Notes: a model not told the origin generated them from the sequence alone. DNA of 64,000 nucleotides from an uncultured Flavobacteriales bacterium (GCA_938084585.1 CALKFF010000009.1:1-64000); one strand, 5' to 3'. Positions 43,994 to 53,052 are shown, counted from the stretch's first letter. Program-made: numbers and translations.

Positions 43994-45910
43994 TCACACC
44001 ATCCAACTCCACGCGCTGTCGTACGCGTCGTGCGCCTGGGCATGCTCGAAGAGTTCCGCCAGGAATGCATCGGTCGACAACGTGGCGCTGTCCCCCACCA
44101 GCATGCACGCCATTTTGGCCCGGGTTTGGGCCACGTGAATCCGTCGGCTCTCACTCAGGAATCCGACCTCCCCTTTGTCATTGCTCCGCGTCAGCGACAC
44201 GAGCATGGCGTCCCGCTCTTGCCCTTGAAATCCGTCCACGGTGTGGATGGTGACGGCCGCCTGGCGCAATCCCTGCTGCGTCCGCACACGTTCTGACCAA
44301 CCTTCCCTCAAGGTTTCCACCTGGGCCGCGTAAGGCGCCACAATCCCCACGGACATGCCCGGGTGCAGGTTCAGCCATTCCACAGCACGGTCCAACACGA
44401 AGGACGCTTCGTCGGGGTTGGATACGCTCCCGCCCTCTTCGGAACGCACCTCGTCAAACCCACAACCTGCCGTATCGACCACCAACCACGGCTTGAGACC
44501 CTTCAAAGTTCGGGCGGCCACGTCGGGATGCGCCTTCAATTGGCCGTCGTAAAACTTCATGTTGCCAAATGCCATGATCGCTTCGTGCATTCGGTGCTGC
44601 ACCTGCAGCAAATGGGTTTGGTCTGGGTGGCGCTCCACCAAGCGTTCCATCAGGGTGGTCGCCAACATACGCGCGCCCTGGCTTTTCACGGTCGGAGGCA
44701 ACTGGCATGGATCTCCAGACAGCACCAAGCGTGTGGCGCGCCTCATCGGGATCAACGTCGCCGGGGGAAGCGCCTGGGCCGCCTCGTCGACCACCGCCAC
44801 ATCAAACTTCACGCCCCGCAACCGTCGGTCGTCGCACCCCACCAAGGTGGCGCACACGACGTCAACTTCGCGAAGGACCTTCTCCGCCAAGTAAGCTTCG
44901 AGCTCCTCGGCTTCCTTCCGAAGGGCACGGGCCTCGGCGCGGGCTTGCCTGCGGGCCTCGCGCTGGGGCGCGTCGAAGTTGCGCACGTGTCTGTCGGCAT
45001 CCCGCTGTTGTTGGGCTGCATCGCGACGCGTTTTCACCACCCGAGCGTACTCTGGCAAGTTCTGAACCTGCGCATCCAAGGTCCTTTCAAGCACCCCTTG
45101 CTGCACCCTCATGGGGTGCCCCACCCGGACCACATTCAGGCCTGCCTGATGAAAGCGCTCCACCAAGACGTCCACCGCCATGTTGGAAGGTCCCGCTGCC
45201 AGGACCTTGTCCCCGGCAGCCACCAAGTCCTTCACCGCCGCCACCAACGTGCTTGTTTTTCCGGTACCTGGAGGCCCGTGCAAGAGAGACACTTGCGGGC
45301 GGCGCCAGATGTCTTGGGCGGCCCGTCGTTGCCCCTCGTTCAATCCAGAAGCCTCACCGACCACCGCGTCGTCCAGGTGCGGTTCCGGCCAGTGTTCCGC
45401 CACCCCAAGTGCAAGGTCCCGAAACGACTTGTCCGTGTCTCCATCGGCGTTGACCCAATGGCTGAGGGCATGGGCCATGGCGTTGTAGCTACGTTCGTCG
45501 GCCCTGGCGTCCACCGTCCACTTGACATGCTGGGGCGACACGCCTTCTGGGCCGTCTCCTTCGAGCACCACCTCCATGTCGAGTCCCCGCATCTTTCGCA
45601 CGCGCGCTGGCCAAACCCCAAGTGCCTTGGACGCCTCGTCGTCGCCCACGGGGCTCAACAACACCGCGCTGCCCACGCGAAACGCGTTGGGCATCCCGCC
45701 TCCTTCCCCACACGCCATCGACCACTGCGCCCCACCAAATGCATACGAAGCCGCCGTGACGGCGACGGGCGACCAGGACAATCCTTCCGCCCTGCGCTGC
45801 TTGAGCGAGGCGTGTTCCAGCACAGATTGAAGGCGGGCGCGTTCTTCATCCCGCTCCACCAACAAGGCCTGGGTCCAGGCCGTCAACACCTCCAGCGCGT
45901 CCTCTTTCAA
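43994..45910 (-). CDS. SF1 DNA/RNA helicase of the Upf1/SMUBP-2-like (AAA_11/AAA_12) type
   Basis: A 638-residue cytoplasmic helicase. N-terminal OB-like region (to about 190) followed by the motor: Q-motif-like GLNEGQRRAAQDIW, motif I HGPPGTGKTSTLV, Ia AAGPSNMAVDVLVERF, II VVDEAAQALPP, III LVLSGDPCQLPPTV, IV region QVQHRMHEAIM, V TIHTVDGFQGQERDAMLVSLTRSN and VI RRIHVAQTRAK. An Arg/Ala-rich coiled-coil stalk sits at about 300-350 inside domain 1B. The nucleic acid substrate is unknown. It lies 9 bp after the T9SS cargo gene on the same strand. Confidence 0.92.
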   Translation of the reverse strand: MKEDALEVLTAWTQALLVERDEERARLQSVLEHASLKQRRAEGLSWSPVAVTAASYAFGGAQWSMACGEGGGMPNAFRVGSAVLLSPVGDDEASKALGVWPARVRKMRGLDMEVVLEGDGPEGVSPQHVKWTVDARADERSYNAMAHALSHWVNADGDTDKSFRDLALGVAEHWPEPHLDDAVVGEASGLNEGQRRAAQDIWRRPQVSLLHGPPGTGKTSTLVAAVKDLVAAGDKVLAAGPSNMAVDVLVERFHQAGLNVVRVGHPMRVQQGVLERTLDAQVQNLPEYARVVKTRRDAAQQQRDADRHVRNFDAPQREARRQARAEARALRKEAEELEAYLAEKVLREVDVVCATLVGCDDRRLRGVKFDVAVVDEAAQALPPATLIPMRRATRLVLSGDPCQLPPTVKSQGARMLATTLMERLVERHPDQTHLLQVQHRMHEAIMAFGNMKFYDGQLKAHPDVAARTLKGLKPWLVVDTAGCGFDEVRSEEGGSVSNPDEASFVLDRAVEWLNLHPGMSVGIVAPYAAQVETLREGWSERVRTQQGLRQAAVTIHTVDGFQGQERDAMLVSLTRSNDKGEVGFLSESRRIHVAQTRAKMACMLVGDSATLSTDAFLAELFEHAQAHDAYDSAWSWMV

Positions 45911-45919
45911 AAGACGTTC

Positions 45920-48070
45920 TCAGTCCACAATTTGGACGGTGCCTTCCAGCACCACAGGCTTCCCCTCCTCGGGGTAATACTCCACGCCGTTGCCGGCAAT
46001 GCTCGTGACCACAAGGGGGCCGTCTTCCACAGGGATGGTCAGCTTGTAGTAGTAGACCCCGGAGGTGGCGCCGTCCGCATCCGCATCCCAGAACGAACTC
46101 GCGCCGAAATCGTCGCTTTCGTAGACCACGTTGCCCCACCGGTTGAGGATGACAAGCTCCACGTTCTCGTACGTCTCGATGCCAGGAATGCGGAACATGT
46201 CGTTCGCCCCACTTGTGCTGTAAGGGCTGATCACGTTGGGGATGGTGATTTCACATGTGCCCACCAAAATGTCGGCGTCCGCCTCACACAGCAACCCTCC
46301 AAACGCGTCAAATTCCTGCACCACATGCACGTTGAAGTATTCAGGGTTCACCATGCCTGACGCGTAAACCGTTTCGCCCAGCGTGTCCGAGAGGAACTCT
46401 TCCGGTCCCCACACCACGGTGAAGTCGCCGGCCTCTGGATCGCTCACAAAGGCGTTCAATTCCACGGGCTGGCCACCGCAGTACACGTCGGGGTTGGCGT
46501 CGATGGCTGGGCTGAAGGCCACGTACTCCACCTCCACGTCTTGGGTGTACTCGCACCCGAAGTTGTTGGTGGCGTGGGCGGTGTAGGTGTGTTGGCCTGC
46601 GGTCGTCATGGTCACGCCCACGTCGGCGCAGTTCCAAGCCCCGTCCAGGACAATGTGGCTGTTTTGTTCCAACGTGGTCCAGTAGGTGCTGTCGCACTCC
46701 AGCCCAAACGTGGGTGTGAAACTCAATTCCGCGGGGTACAAACTGTCCGCAAACTGGATGGCCCAGTCGAAGACAAATCCGTTGTCGGAACCCCACAAGT
46801 CGCAGATTTCCATTTGCCACACGCCGTTCAAGGGACATCCGTCGAGGTTGCCCCAGGTTTGGACGCTTTCGTACTCCCCTGGAGGGAGCGTTCCTGTTGT
46901 GTTTTCCGCCCACGTCCCGTTTGTGGCGTCCGGCGTCCAGAAGTAATCGAAGCCTTCGCCAGGGGTGTCTGGATCTCCGTCGTCGTCGACAGGAACCCCC
47001 AAGAACGTGCCTCCGCCGCCTTGCTGGTGGACCATCATGCTTTGGCCGTTGGGGCATTCGAAGGTGATGGTCAAATCCCCCATGAAGCTGTGCTCGAAAT
47101 TGATGTAAAAGCTTTCAAGCGCGTCTGCGGCCGAACCAATGGATTGGCCTGGGATGAATTGGGTGAAGGTCAACTCGCTGGAAAAGCACTGTCCAGGTTC
47201 ATCCGGAATGAACAATCCGCCGCCGAAGTCCACGCTGGGCTCCAAGGTGAACGGCTGTCCCTCCACGGACACGGACAAATCCACTTGCTCTCCTGTGCAG
47301 GCCACCTGGCTCAACGGTTCCATCGTCCACACGGGGTCGTTGCTCACGTAGACCAAGTAGTTGGTCAATTGCACGCTTTCGCACCCGATTTCATCCACCA
47401 GGCTCAATTGCATCCGGTGGATGCCAGGCTCGTCGTACACGTGAATGGCGTACCCGTTGTCGGTGGAATCGTCCACCGCGCCGTCGCCGTTCCAATCCCA
47501 GTACCACATGGTGATGTCGGCGTCCCCAGTGGCGTACGAATCGGCCCCGTCGAACGGCACCTCCACCCCTGGGCACACGCGGTAGGGCGCGGGATCTTCC
47601 ACGTTGACGACGGGCACGGGCACGGCGCAAGGCTGCCCACAATTGATGCCTGCGGCGAAGTCTCCCGTGCTTTCAGGTCCGCTTGTGAAAACAATGGTCA
47701 AACACCCCGTGGGGTTCGTTTCTGACGCGATTTGCACCAGCCCTTGCAACTGGTCGCCGCTGCCTTGCGCCAGGATGGGCGCGAAGGTGTCGTCTCCGTC
47801 GTGCACGGTGATTTGGGATTGCGCGTCGAGGTCAAACACGCTCCACTCAATCCAAATGGTGGTGTCCGGAGCAGTGGGGCACAGCGTCACCATCTCGTCT
47901 TCGTTGGCGCCGTAAGGCGCTGTGCTGCTGCCCGAGTCCACCAGGGCGTCGCCGCAACCTTCAATCAGGTCGGTGCTGGAAATGGAAATTTGGGCATTCA
48001 AACCGGTCCAAGCCCCCATCACAAGGGCACACGCGGCCAACACCTTCCACTGAATCATTCGCTTGCTCAT
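45920..48070 (-). CDS. Secreted CUB/PKD/P-domain protein with T9SS type B (CHU_C) sorting domain
   Basis: A 716-residue exported protein with a signal peptide (VLAACALVMGAWTGLNAQ). Modules: a CUB-like domain (about 25-150), a PKD domain (GADSYATGDADITMWYWDWN), a proprotein-convertase-like P-domain (FEHSFMGDLTITFECPNG; LDGCPLNGVWQMEICDLWGS), Ig-like repeats, and the C-terminal gliding/type B domain (PNVISPYSTSGANDMF; VILNRWGNVVY; SGVYYYKLTI). It is likely a large surface or released adhesion protein. Start ATG at 48070 overlaps the preceding gene's stop (ATGA); a longer frame adds no signal. Paralogous in its tail to 13491-15695. Confidence 0.87.
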   Translation of the reverse strand: MSKRMIQWKVLAACALVMGAWTGLNAQISISSTDLIEGCGDALVDSGSSTAPYGANEDEMVTLCPTAPDTTIWIEWSVFDLDAQSQITVHDGDDTFAPILAQGSGDQLQGLVQIASETNPTGCLTIVFTSGPESTGDFAAGINCGQPCAVPVPVVNVEDPAPYRVCPGVEVPFDGADSYATGDADITMWYWDWNGDGAVDDSTDNGYAIHVYDEPGIHRMQLSLVDEIGCESVQLTNYLVYVSNDPVWTMEPLSQVACTGEQVDLSVSVEGQPFTLEPSVDFGGGLFIPDEPGQCFSSELTFTQFIPGQSIGSAADALESFYINFEHSFMGDLTITFECPNGQSMMVHQQGGGGTFLGVPVDDDGDPDTPGEGFDYFWTPDATNGTWAENTTGTLPPGEYESVQTWGNLDGCPLNGVWQMEICDLWGSDNGFVFDWAIQFADSLYPAELSFTPTFGLECDSTYWTTLEQNSHIVLDGAWNCADVGVTMTTAGQHTYTAHATNNFGCEYTQDVEVEYVAFSPAIDANPDVYCGGQPVELNAFVSDPEAGDFTVVWGPEEFLSDTLGETVYASGMVNPEYFNVHVVQEFDAFGGLLCEADADILVGTCEITIPNVISPYSTSGANDMFRIPGIETYENVELVILNRWGNVVYESDDFGASSFWDADADGATSGVYYYKLTIPVEDGPLVVTSIAGNGVEYYPEEGKPVVLEGTVQIVD

Positions 48071-48486
48071 TTCAATCGGGCTTTTGCGTTGACGAGGTAG
48101 CGTGCGGTCCACTTGTCCATGAAACCTTGGCTCGACACCACCACGAACGTGTTGCGGTCGGTGGGGTACGCCACGGCCGTTTCACGCGGGTGAATGTGCA
48201 TGGCCAGGAGCGCTTGAGGAACGTCGGCACCGCGAAGAACCTGCAAAGCTTCCACCGGAATGCCTGCCTTGGGGGTGGCCACTTCCACCCATCCTTGGGA
48301 CACCAACACAGCCTCATGCACGTGTTCAGTCCACGTGCGGTCCAACGTTGTCGTGCTCAAGTCGTGGTGCATCATGACCGCATCCATGCCAGGAAGGTCC
48401 AAGGCGCTCTGTCCAAACGCCTCGCTTGGCGCAAGCCAAGCGCATCCAATCAGGGCCAAACACCCCATCCAAATTCGTGTCGTCAT
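48067..48486 (-). CDS. Hypothetical secreted protein
   Basis: A 139-residue exported protein with signal peptide ending PSEAFGQ. The mature part (DAVMMHHDLSTTTLDRTW, HEAVLVSQGWVEVATPKAGI, AMHIHPRETAVAYPTDRN, NTFVVVSSQGFMDKW) looks beta-rich with several His. Family not recognised. It overlaps the T9SS cargo gene by ATGA and probably shares its promoter, so a role linked to that surface protein is a reasonable guess. Confidence 0.7.
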   Translation of the reverse strand: MTTRIWMGCLALIGCAWLAPSEAFGQSALDLPGMDAVMMHHDLSTTTLDRTWTEHVHEAVLVSQGWVEVATPKAGIPVEALQVLRGADVPQALLAMHIHPRETAVAYPTDRNTFVVVSSQGFMDKWTARYLVNAKARLK

Positions 48487-48584
48487 CCTTCGTCAAAGTT
48501 GAGGTTGGGCTTGGTTTTGCCCAAGCCGTGTGCAAGTTAATCGCTGAAAGACAACCGCGCGTTGCATATCTGATGTCGCAAAAG

Positions 48585-48614
48585 TTTGCGCGGTAGAAAA
48601 ACTGACTATCTTTG
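48585..48614 (+). promoter_or_regulatory. Promoter of tRNA-Lys/tRNA-Leu unit
   Basis: TTTG (48585-48588), an 18 bp spacer and TATCTTTG (48607-48614) give a full Bacteroidota -33/-7 pair, 21 bp before the tRNA-Lys 5' end. It is one of the best promoter matches in the window. Confidence 0.7.
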
Positions 48615-48635
48615 CCCCCCTCAACGGAGGAAAAC

Positions 48636-48709
48636 GACCTGGTAGCTCAGCTGGTTAGAGCATCTCACTTTTAATGAGAGGGTCCTGGGTTCGAGTCCCA
48701 GCCGGGTCA
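48636..48709 (+). tRNA. tRNA-Lys (anticodon TTT)
   Basis: 74 nt. Acceptor GACCTGG / CCGGGTC with one G-T pair, D arm GCTCAGCTGGTTAGAGC, anticodon stem TCTCA / TGAGA with loop CTTTTAA, T arm CTGGG TTCGAGT CCCAG. CCA is not encoded. Followed 27 bp later by tRNA-Leu(GAG), probably in one transcript. Confidence 0.95.
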
Positions 48710-48736
48710 CAACAAAGGGGCACCAAGCCTTGCACC

Positions 48737-48820
48737 GCCCAGGTGCTGAAATTGGTAGACAGGCATGGTTGAGGGCCATGTGTCCGTTAGGGCGTGTGGG
48801 TTCGAGTCCCACCCTGGGCA
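48737..48820 (+). tRNA. tRNA-Leu (anticodon GAG)
   Basis: 84 nt with a long variable arm, typical of a class II tRNA. Acceptor GCCCAGG / CCTGGGC, anticodon stem CATGG / CCATG with loop TTGAGGG, T arm GTGGG TTCGAGT CCCAC. CCA is not encoded. Confidence 0.94.
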
Positions 48821-48824
48821 CTGA

Positions 48825-48851
48825 AGCGAGAGTCTCACTCTCGCTTTTTTT
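48825..48851 (+). terminator. Intrinsic terminator after the tRNA pair
   Basis: Nine-bp stem AGCGAGAGT / ACTCTCGCT with a 3-base loop, followed by a run of T (48845-48851). It ends the tRNA unit 44 bp before the Crp/Fnr gene. Confidence 0.85.
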
Positions 48852-48894
48852 ATGCCCCCTCGTTTCCGACCTTCGGAGAACCAATCGCCGTCTC

Positions 48895-49545
48895 ATGACC
48901 TCACCCTCACCTTGGCACCACGACGTGACCTCCCGCTTTGCAGGCGTCTTTGAACCCGCATTGATGGAGGAGGTTTTGGAACACGCCCAACACATGCTGG
49001 TGCCGGAGGGGACCATGCTGATGGACGTCGGCCAGCGGATGGAAGCCATTCCATTGCTGCTGAATGGCGCCATCAAAATCATGAGGCTCGACCAAGACGG
49101 CGACGAAATCTTGCTCTACTTCTTGGAATCTGGCGACAGCTGTGCGCTGTCGATGGGCACGTACATGGGGGCGAGCAAAAGCAGCATCCGCGCCGTCACC
49201 GAGCAAGAAACCTCCTTGTTGATGGTGCCCGTGGCGGTGGGACAAGCGTGGATCAAGAAGTACACCTCGTGGTCCACGTTTGTGTTGGAGAGCTACCAAA
49301 GCCGGTTGGAGGAAATGCTCCAAGCGATCGATGCGTTGGCGTTCATGGATTTGTCGGCCCGCTTGAAACGGTACCTCTCCGACAAAGTGAAAGTGCAGGG
49401 AAACCTGACCCTACATACGACCCATCAGGACATTGCCAACGACCTGCACACGTCCCGGGTGGTGGTGTCTCGGCTGCTGAAAGGGTTTGAAAAAGAAGGG
49501 GTGCTCTCCCTGCACCGCAACGCCATCGAAATGGCCACCTTCTGA
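48895..49545 (+). CDS. Crp/Fnr-family transcriptional regulator
   Basis: A 216-residue regulator: cyclic-nucleotide-binding-like jelly roll (about 20-130) and a C-terminal helix-turn-helix (HTTHQDIANDLHTSRVVVSRLLKGFEKEGV). The canonical cNMP-binding RxS/GE contacts are not preserved (GAIKIMRLDQDGDEILLY, LESGDSCALSM), and the N-terminus lacks the Fnr cysteine cluster, so the ligand is unknown. The ATG at 48895 follows the tRNA terminator. A SulP transporter gene follows 57 bp later and may be a target. Confidence 0.9.
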   Translation: MTSPSPWHHDVTSRFAGVFEPALMEEVLEHAQHMLVPEGTMLMDVGQRMEAIPLLLNGAIKIMRLDQDGDEILLYFLESGDSCALSMGTYMGASKSSIRAVTEQETSLLMVPVAVGQAWIKKYTSWSTFVLESYQSRLEEMLQAIDALAFMDLSARLKRYLSDKVKVQGNLTLHTTHQDIANDLHTSRVVVSRLLKGFEKEGVLSLHRNAIEMATF

Positions 49546-49602
49546 CCACGGCGCAACCCGGGTCACACACCCGCCTTTCTCCGACCCGTACCTTGCCATC
49601 CA

Positions 49603-51339
49603 TTGATTGGCCCAGTGCGATTCCTTTCCCACATTCCCTGCCTGACTTGGTTGCGCACCTATTCCAAAGCGCAATGGAAAGGAGATTGGCCTGCCGGTCT
49701 CACGGTGGGCATCATGCTCATCCCCCAAGGCATGGCCTACGCGATGATTGCAGGACTCCCCGTGGTGTATGGCCTTTACGCGGCATTGGTACCTCAAATT
49801 GTCTACGGGATCTTCGGGACCTCGAGGCACTTGGCGGTGGGACCTGTGGCCATGGACAGCTTGTTGGTTGCCGCTGGCCTGGGCGGAATGGCCATGGTGG
49901 GGACGGAACGGTACATTGAATTGGCGCTGCTGCTCTCGGTGATGATGGGCCTCATGCAATGGGGCATGGGCATGCTCCGCATGGGCTTCATGGTCCACTT
50001 CTTGTCCAAACCCGTCATCAGCGGGTTCACAAGCGCTGCAGCCCTCTTGATTGGGCTGAACCAATTGCCCCATTTGGGTGGGGTCGCATGCGAACGGAGC
50101 AACCAAGTGCACTTGTTGTTGGCCAACCTCATGGATGCGGCATCCGGCACTCACGGACTCACGCTTGGCGTGGGCCTTGGGGCCATGCTCATGCTCAAAG
50201 TGTTGAAAGCATGGGTTCCCAAGCTGCCCGGCTCGTTGGTGGTCGTGCTGGGGAGCGTCGCTGCATCTTGGGGCGTGGGGCTCGAAGTGCTGGGCGTCCA
50301 AGTGGTGGGCCACATTCCAAAGGGCCTCCCTTCCGCAGGCCTTCCCACTTGGGGCATGAGCGACGTCAAGACCTTGTGGCCCGTGGCGTTGACCCTGGCC
50401 TTGGTGGCCTTCATGGAGGCCATCAGCGTGGCCAAGGCCGTGGAAGAACGGCACGACTACGACGTGGACGCCAACCAAGAACTCAAAGCCTTGGGCATGG
50501 CCAATGTGCTCGGGGCGTTCTTCCAAAGCTACCCCACCACTGGAGGGTTTTCCCGCACCGCGGTCACCGAGCAATCCGGCGGCCAAACGCCTGTCACCGC
50601 CTGGATTGCGGCGGCTGTGGTGGCCTTGACCTTGGTCCTGTTGACCCCCGTGTTTCACCATCTGCCCAACGCCGTCCTTGCGGCCGTGGTGCTGGTGGCC
50701 GTGGCTGGGCTCGTGGACCTGCAATTCCCGCGCAAGCTTTGGCACCAAGACAAGTGGGAGGCCGGTGTGCTTGCCATCACCTTTCTCGTCACCCTCGTGG
50801 TGAGCTTGCCCATGGGCATTGGCGTCGGGGTGACCCTCGCGTTGGCCTTGTGGATTCGGCAGATGATGACCCCTCACCACGCCGTGCTGGGCAACGTCCA
50901 CGGGGTGCACAGGAATGTGGAACGCTTCAAGGATGCGGTGGTTGTGCCTGAAGTGCTCGTGGTCCGTTACGACGGGGCGCTGACGTTCGCCAACCAAAGC
51001 CACTTCAAGCGCACCCTCCATACCTGGGTGACGCGCAAGGGGGCGCCACTTCAATTGATTGTCATTCAGGCCGACACCATTTCCCACATCGACGCGAGTG
51101 CCCGTGTGACCTTCCGAAACTTGGTCCAGGAATGGCGGGAAGCTGGCCTTCAGGTGTGCTTGGCCGGCGCCATTGGCCCTGTCCGGGACACCCTGGCTTC
51201 CGACGGTTTCTTGGACGAAGGGAACATCTCCTTTCAATTGAATGTGGACGATGCGTTGGCCGAGTTCGACCGTCCAGGCTCCGTGTCTCGTCGCAACCAA
51301 GCCATGGCCCAGCAACACTCTGCTTCGGATGAATCTTGA
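49603..51339 (+). CDS. SulP-family inorganic anion transporter with STAS domain
   Basis: A 578-residue inner-membrane transporter for sulfate, bicarbonate or related anions. Family blocks: WPAGLTVGIMLIPQGMAYAMIAGLPVVYGLYA, GTSRHLAVGPVAMDSLL, NVLGAFFQSYPTTGGFSRTA. About 12-14 helices to residue 420, then a cytosolic STAS domain (about 440-560; VVRYDGALTFANQSHF; ADTISHIDASARVTFRNLV). The start is a TTG at 49603, 7 bp after a TACCTTGC box (49589-49596); no ATG fits. Substrate not decided. The following MBL-rhodanese gene suggests, weakly, sulfur metabolism. Confidence 0.92.
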   Translation: MIGPVRFLSHIPCLTWLRTYSKAQWKGDWPAGLTVGIMLIPQGMAYAMIAGLPVVYGLYAALVPQIVYGIFGTSRHLAVGPVAMDSLLVAAGLGGMAMVGTERYIELALLLSVMMGLMQWGMGMLRMGFMVHFLSKPVISGFTSAAALLIGLNQLPHLGGVACERSNQVHLLLANLMDAASGTHGLTLGVGLGAMLMLKVLKAWVPKLPGSLVVVLGSVAASWGVGLEVLGVQVVGHIPKGLPSAGLPTWGMSDVKTLWPVALTLALVAFMEAISVAKAVEERHDYDVDANQELKALGMANVLGAFFQSYPTTGGFSRTAVTEQSGGQTPVTAWIAAAVVALTLVLLTPVFHHLPNAVLAAVVLVAVAGLVDLQFPRKLWHQDKWEAGVLAITFLVTLVVSLPMGIGVGVTLALALWIRQMMTPHHAVLGNVHGVHRNVERFKDAVVVPEVLVVRYDGALTFANQSHFKRTLHTWVTRKGAPLQLIVIQADTISHIDASARVTFRNLVQEWREAGLQVCLAGAIGPVRDTLASDGFLDEGNISFQLNVDDALAEFDRPGSVSRRNQAMAQQHSASDES

Positions 51340-51398
51340 GTCACTTGGGTTGCACGGCGATGTGACCCAAGTCGCCTGACTCGGTTGGACCGAGGCTG

Positions 51399-51406
51399 TA
51401 CCTTTG
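51399..51406 (+). promoter_or_regulatory. Putative -7 box TACCTTTG
   Basis: Exact TAnnTTTG match ending 5 bp before the ATG at 51412. It decides that start over an in-frame TTG at 51385 upstream of it. No -33 TTG at standard spacing. Confidence 0.45.
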
Positions 51407-51411
51407 AGGCC

Positions 51412-52824
51412 ATGGAAGTCAAACAGATTTACACGGGCTGTCTTGCCCAAGGCGCGTATTGCATCGAAAGCCAAGGGGAAATGGCCATCATTGACCCCCT
51501 TCGTGAAGTGCAGCCCTACCTCGACTTGGCTGAGGGCCGCGGCGCCCGCATTAAATACGTGCTTGAAACGCACTTCCATGCGGATTTCGTGTCCGGGCAC
51601 GTGACCCTCGCCGAGAAGACCGGCGCCCCCATTGTGTTTGGCCCCAACGCCAACCCTGGGTTCGAGGCGCACATCGCCCAAGACGGGGAACGTCTCCAAG
51701 TGGGCGCCGTGGAAATTGAAGTGCTCCACACCCCAGGGCACACGATGGAAAGCACCACATACTTGTTGCGTGACGAGCAGGGGCAACCCCACGCCATTTT
51801 CTCGGGCGACACCCTGTTTTTGGGAGATGTGGGGCGGCCTGATTTGGCGCAGAAAAGCGACCTCACCATGGAGGACCTCGCGGGACATTTGTTCGACAGC
51901 CTTCGCCACAAAATCATGACGCTCCCCGACGAGACCATTGTCTACCCTGGCCACGGCGCCGGCTCAGCGTGCGGCAAGAACATGAGCAAGGAAACCGTGG
52001 GAACCTTGGGCGACCAAAAAGCGACCAACTACGCGTTGCGCGAGGACATGACCAAAGATGAGTTCGTGAAGGAAGTCATCGACGGCCTGTTGCCCCCTCC
52101 CGGCTATTTCCCGCTGAATGTGGCGATGAACAAGGGTGGGTACGAGAGCATCGACGACGTGATGGCCCGCGGCACGCGGGCGCTGTCCCCGGAGGCGTTC
52201 GAAGCCGCGGCCAACGAAACCTCGGCAGTGGTGTTGGACGTGAGGCCCACGGCGGAGTTCATTGAAAGGCATGTCCCAAGGTCGACGTTCATCGGGCTGC
52301 AGGGCGGGTTTGCCCCATGGGTTGGCGCGGTGATTGTCGACGTGAAACAACCGATTTTGCTCATCGCCAACGACGACCAAATCGAAGAAGCCATCACCCG
52401 CCTTTCGCGTGTCGGGTTCGACAACGTCCTCGGCCACCTCGAAGGGGGCGTGGACGCGTGGGTGGCGGCAGGCAAGGAGACCGACCACATTGAAACCGTG
52501 GATGCCAAAGCGTTTGAACATGTGTTGGCCAACCATCCAGACACCTGCGTCGTGGACGTGAGAAAGGACGGCGAGTTCAGCGCCTCCCATGTGGAAGGTG
52601 CAGCGCATGCCTCCTTGGAATTTTTGGGCAACCACCTCGAACGCGTCCCCAAAGACACCCTGTTCTACATCCACTGTGCCGGGGGGTACCGGAGCGTCAT
52701 CGCACACTCCATGCTCAAAGCCCGCGGATACCACAACGGGATCGACGTCTTGGGAGGATTCAAAGCCATCGAAGCCACGTCCATCCCCACCACAGATTTT
52801 GTCTGCCCGAGCACGTTGAAGTGA
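51412..52824 (+). CDS. MBL-fold persulfide dioxygenase-like protein with two rhodanese domains
   Basis: A 470-residue cytoplasmic protein. N-terminal ETHE1-like metallo-beta-lactamase domain (1-250): THFHADFVSGH, LHTPGHTMES, FSGDTLFLGDVGRPDL and VYPGHGAGSACG supply the His/Asp metal site. Rhodanese 1 (about 265-360) lacks the catalytic Cys and is probably structural; rhodanese 2 (about 375-465) has the active loop HCAGGYRS. Relatives oxidise glutathione or bacillithiol persulfide to sulfite; as this organism carries bshA, bacillithiol persulfide is a plausible substrate (inference). Confidence 0.88.
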   Translation: MEVKQIYTGCLAQGAYCIESQGEMAIIDPLREVQPYLDLAEGRGARIKYVLETHFHADFVSGHVTLAEKTGAPIVFGPNANPGFEAHIAQDGERLQVGAVEIEVLHTPGHTMESTTYLLRDEQGQPHAIFSGDTLFLGDVGRPDLAQKSDLTMEDLAGHLFDSLRHKIMTLPDETIVYPGHGAGSACGKNMSKETVGTLGDQKATNYALREDMTKDEFVKEVIDGLLPPPGYFPLNVAMNKGGYESIDDVMARGTRALSPEAFEAAANETSAVVLDVRPTAEFIERHVPRSTFIGLQGGFAPWVGAVIVDVKQPILLIANDDQIEEAITRLSRVGFDNVLGHLEGGVDAWVAAGKETDHIETVDAKAFEHVLANHPDTCVVDVRKDGEFSASHVEGAAHASLEFLGNHLERVPKDTLFYIHCAGGYRSVIAHSMLKARGYHNGIDVLGGFKAIEATSIPTTDFVCPSTLK

Positions 52825-52825
52825 G

Positions 52826-52854
52826 TTGACTTCAATTCCGATGCGTTACCTTTG
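52826..52854 (+). promoter_or_regulatory. Promoter of tRNA-Leu(CAG)
   Basis: TTG (52826-52828), an 18 bp spacer and TACCTTTG (52847-52854), 12 bp before the tRNA 5' end. Same spacing as the promoter at 48585. Confidence 0.65.
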
Positions 52855-52866
52855 CGGCCTCCGCTT

Positions 52867-52948
52867 ACCCAGGTGGCGAAATTGGTAGACGCGCAGTCTT
52901 CAGGCGGCTGTGCCTTCGGGCGTGCTGGTTCGAGTCCAGTTCTGGGTA
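52867..52948 (+). tRNA. tRNA-Leu (anticodon CAG)
   Basis: 82 nt class II tRNA with a long variable arm. Acceptor ACCCAGG / TCTGGGT with one G-T pair, D arm GGCGAAATTGGTAGACGC, anticodon stem CAGTC / GGCTG with loop TTCAGGC, T arm GCTGG TTCGAGT CCAGT. CCA is not encoded. A 5' A instead of the usual G is unusual. Confidence 0.93.
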
Positions 52949-52957
52949 CTTCAAAAG

Positions 52958-52984
52958 CCTCGGCGCATGCGTCGGGGTTTTTTT
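52958..52984 (+). terminator. Intrinsic terminator after tRNA-Leu(CAG)
   Basis: Eight-bp stem CCTCGGCG / CGTCGGGG (two G-T pairs, loop CATG) followed by seven T (52978-52984). Confidence 0.8.
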
Positions 52985-53040
52985 GTGCCTGAAACTGTCC
53001 GTTTTGTGGCAAGAAGCAAGGCGTCCATGCCAACGGCCCG

Positions 53041-53048
53041 TAATTTTG
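53041..53048 (+). promoter_or_regulatory. Putative -7 box TAATTTTG
   Basis: Exact TAnnTTTG match ending 4 bp before the DAHPS-CM ATG at 53053, implying an almost leaderless transcript. Confidence 0.4.
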
Positions 53049-53052
53049 TGTC

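Noticed and set aside
48508-48527. 7-bp hairpin GGCTTGG / CCAAGCC upstream of the tRNA genes
   Set aside because: No T-run follows on either strand, so it was not called a terminator.
49411-51954. 847-codon open frame on minus over the SulP and MBL-rhodanese genes
   Set aside because: Antisense artefact of strong codon bias; both plus-strand genes have complete conserved motifs.
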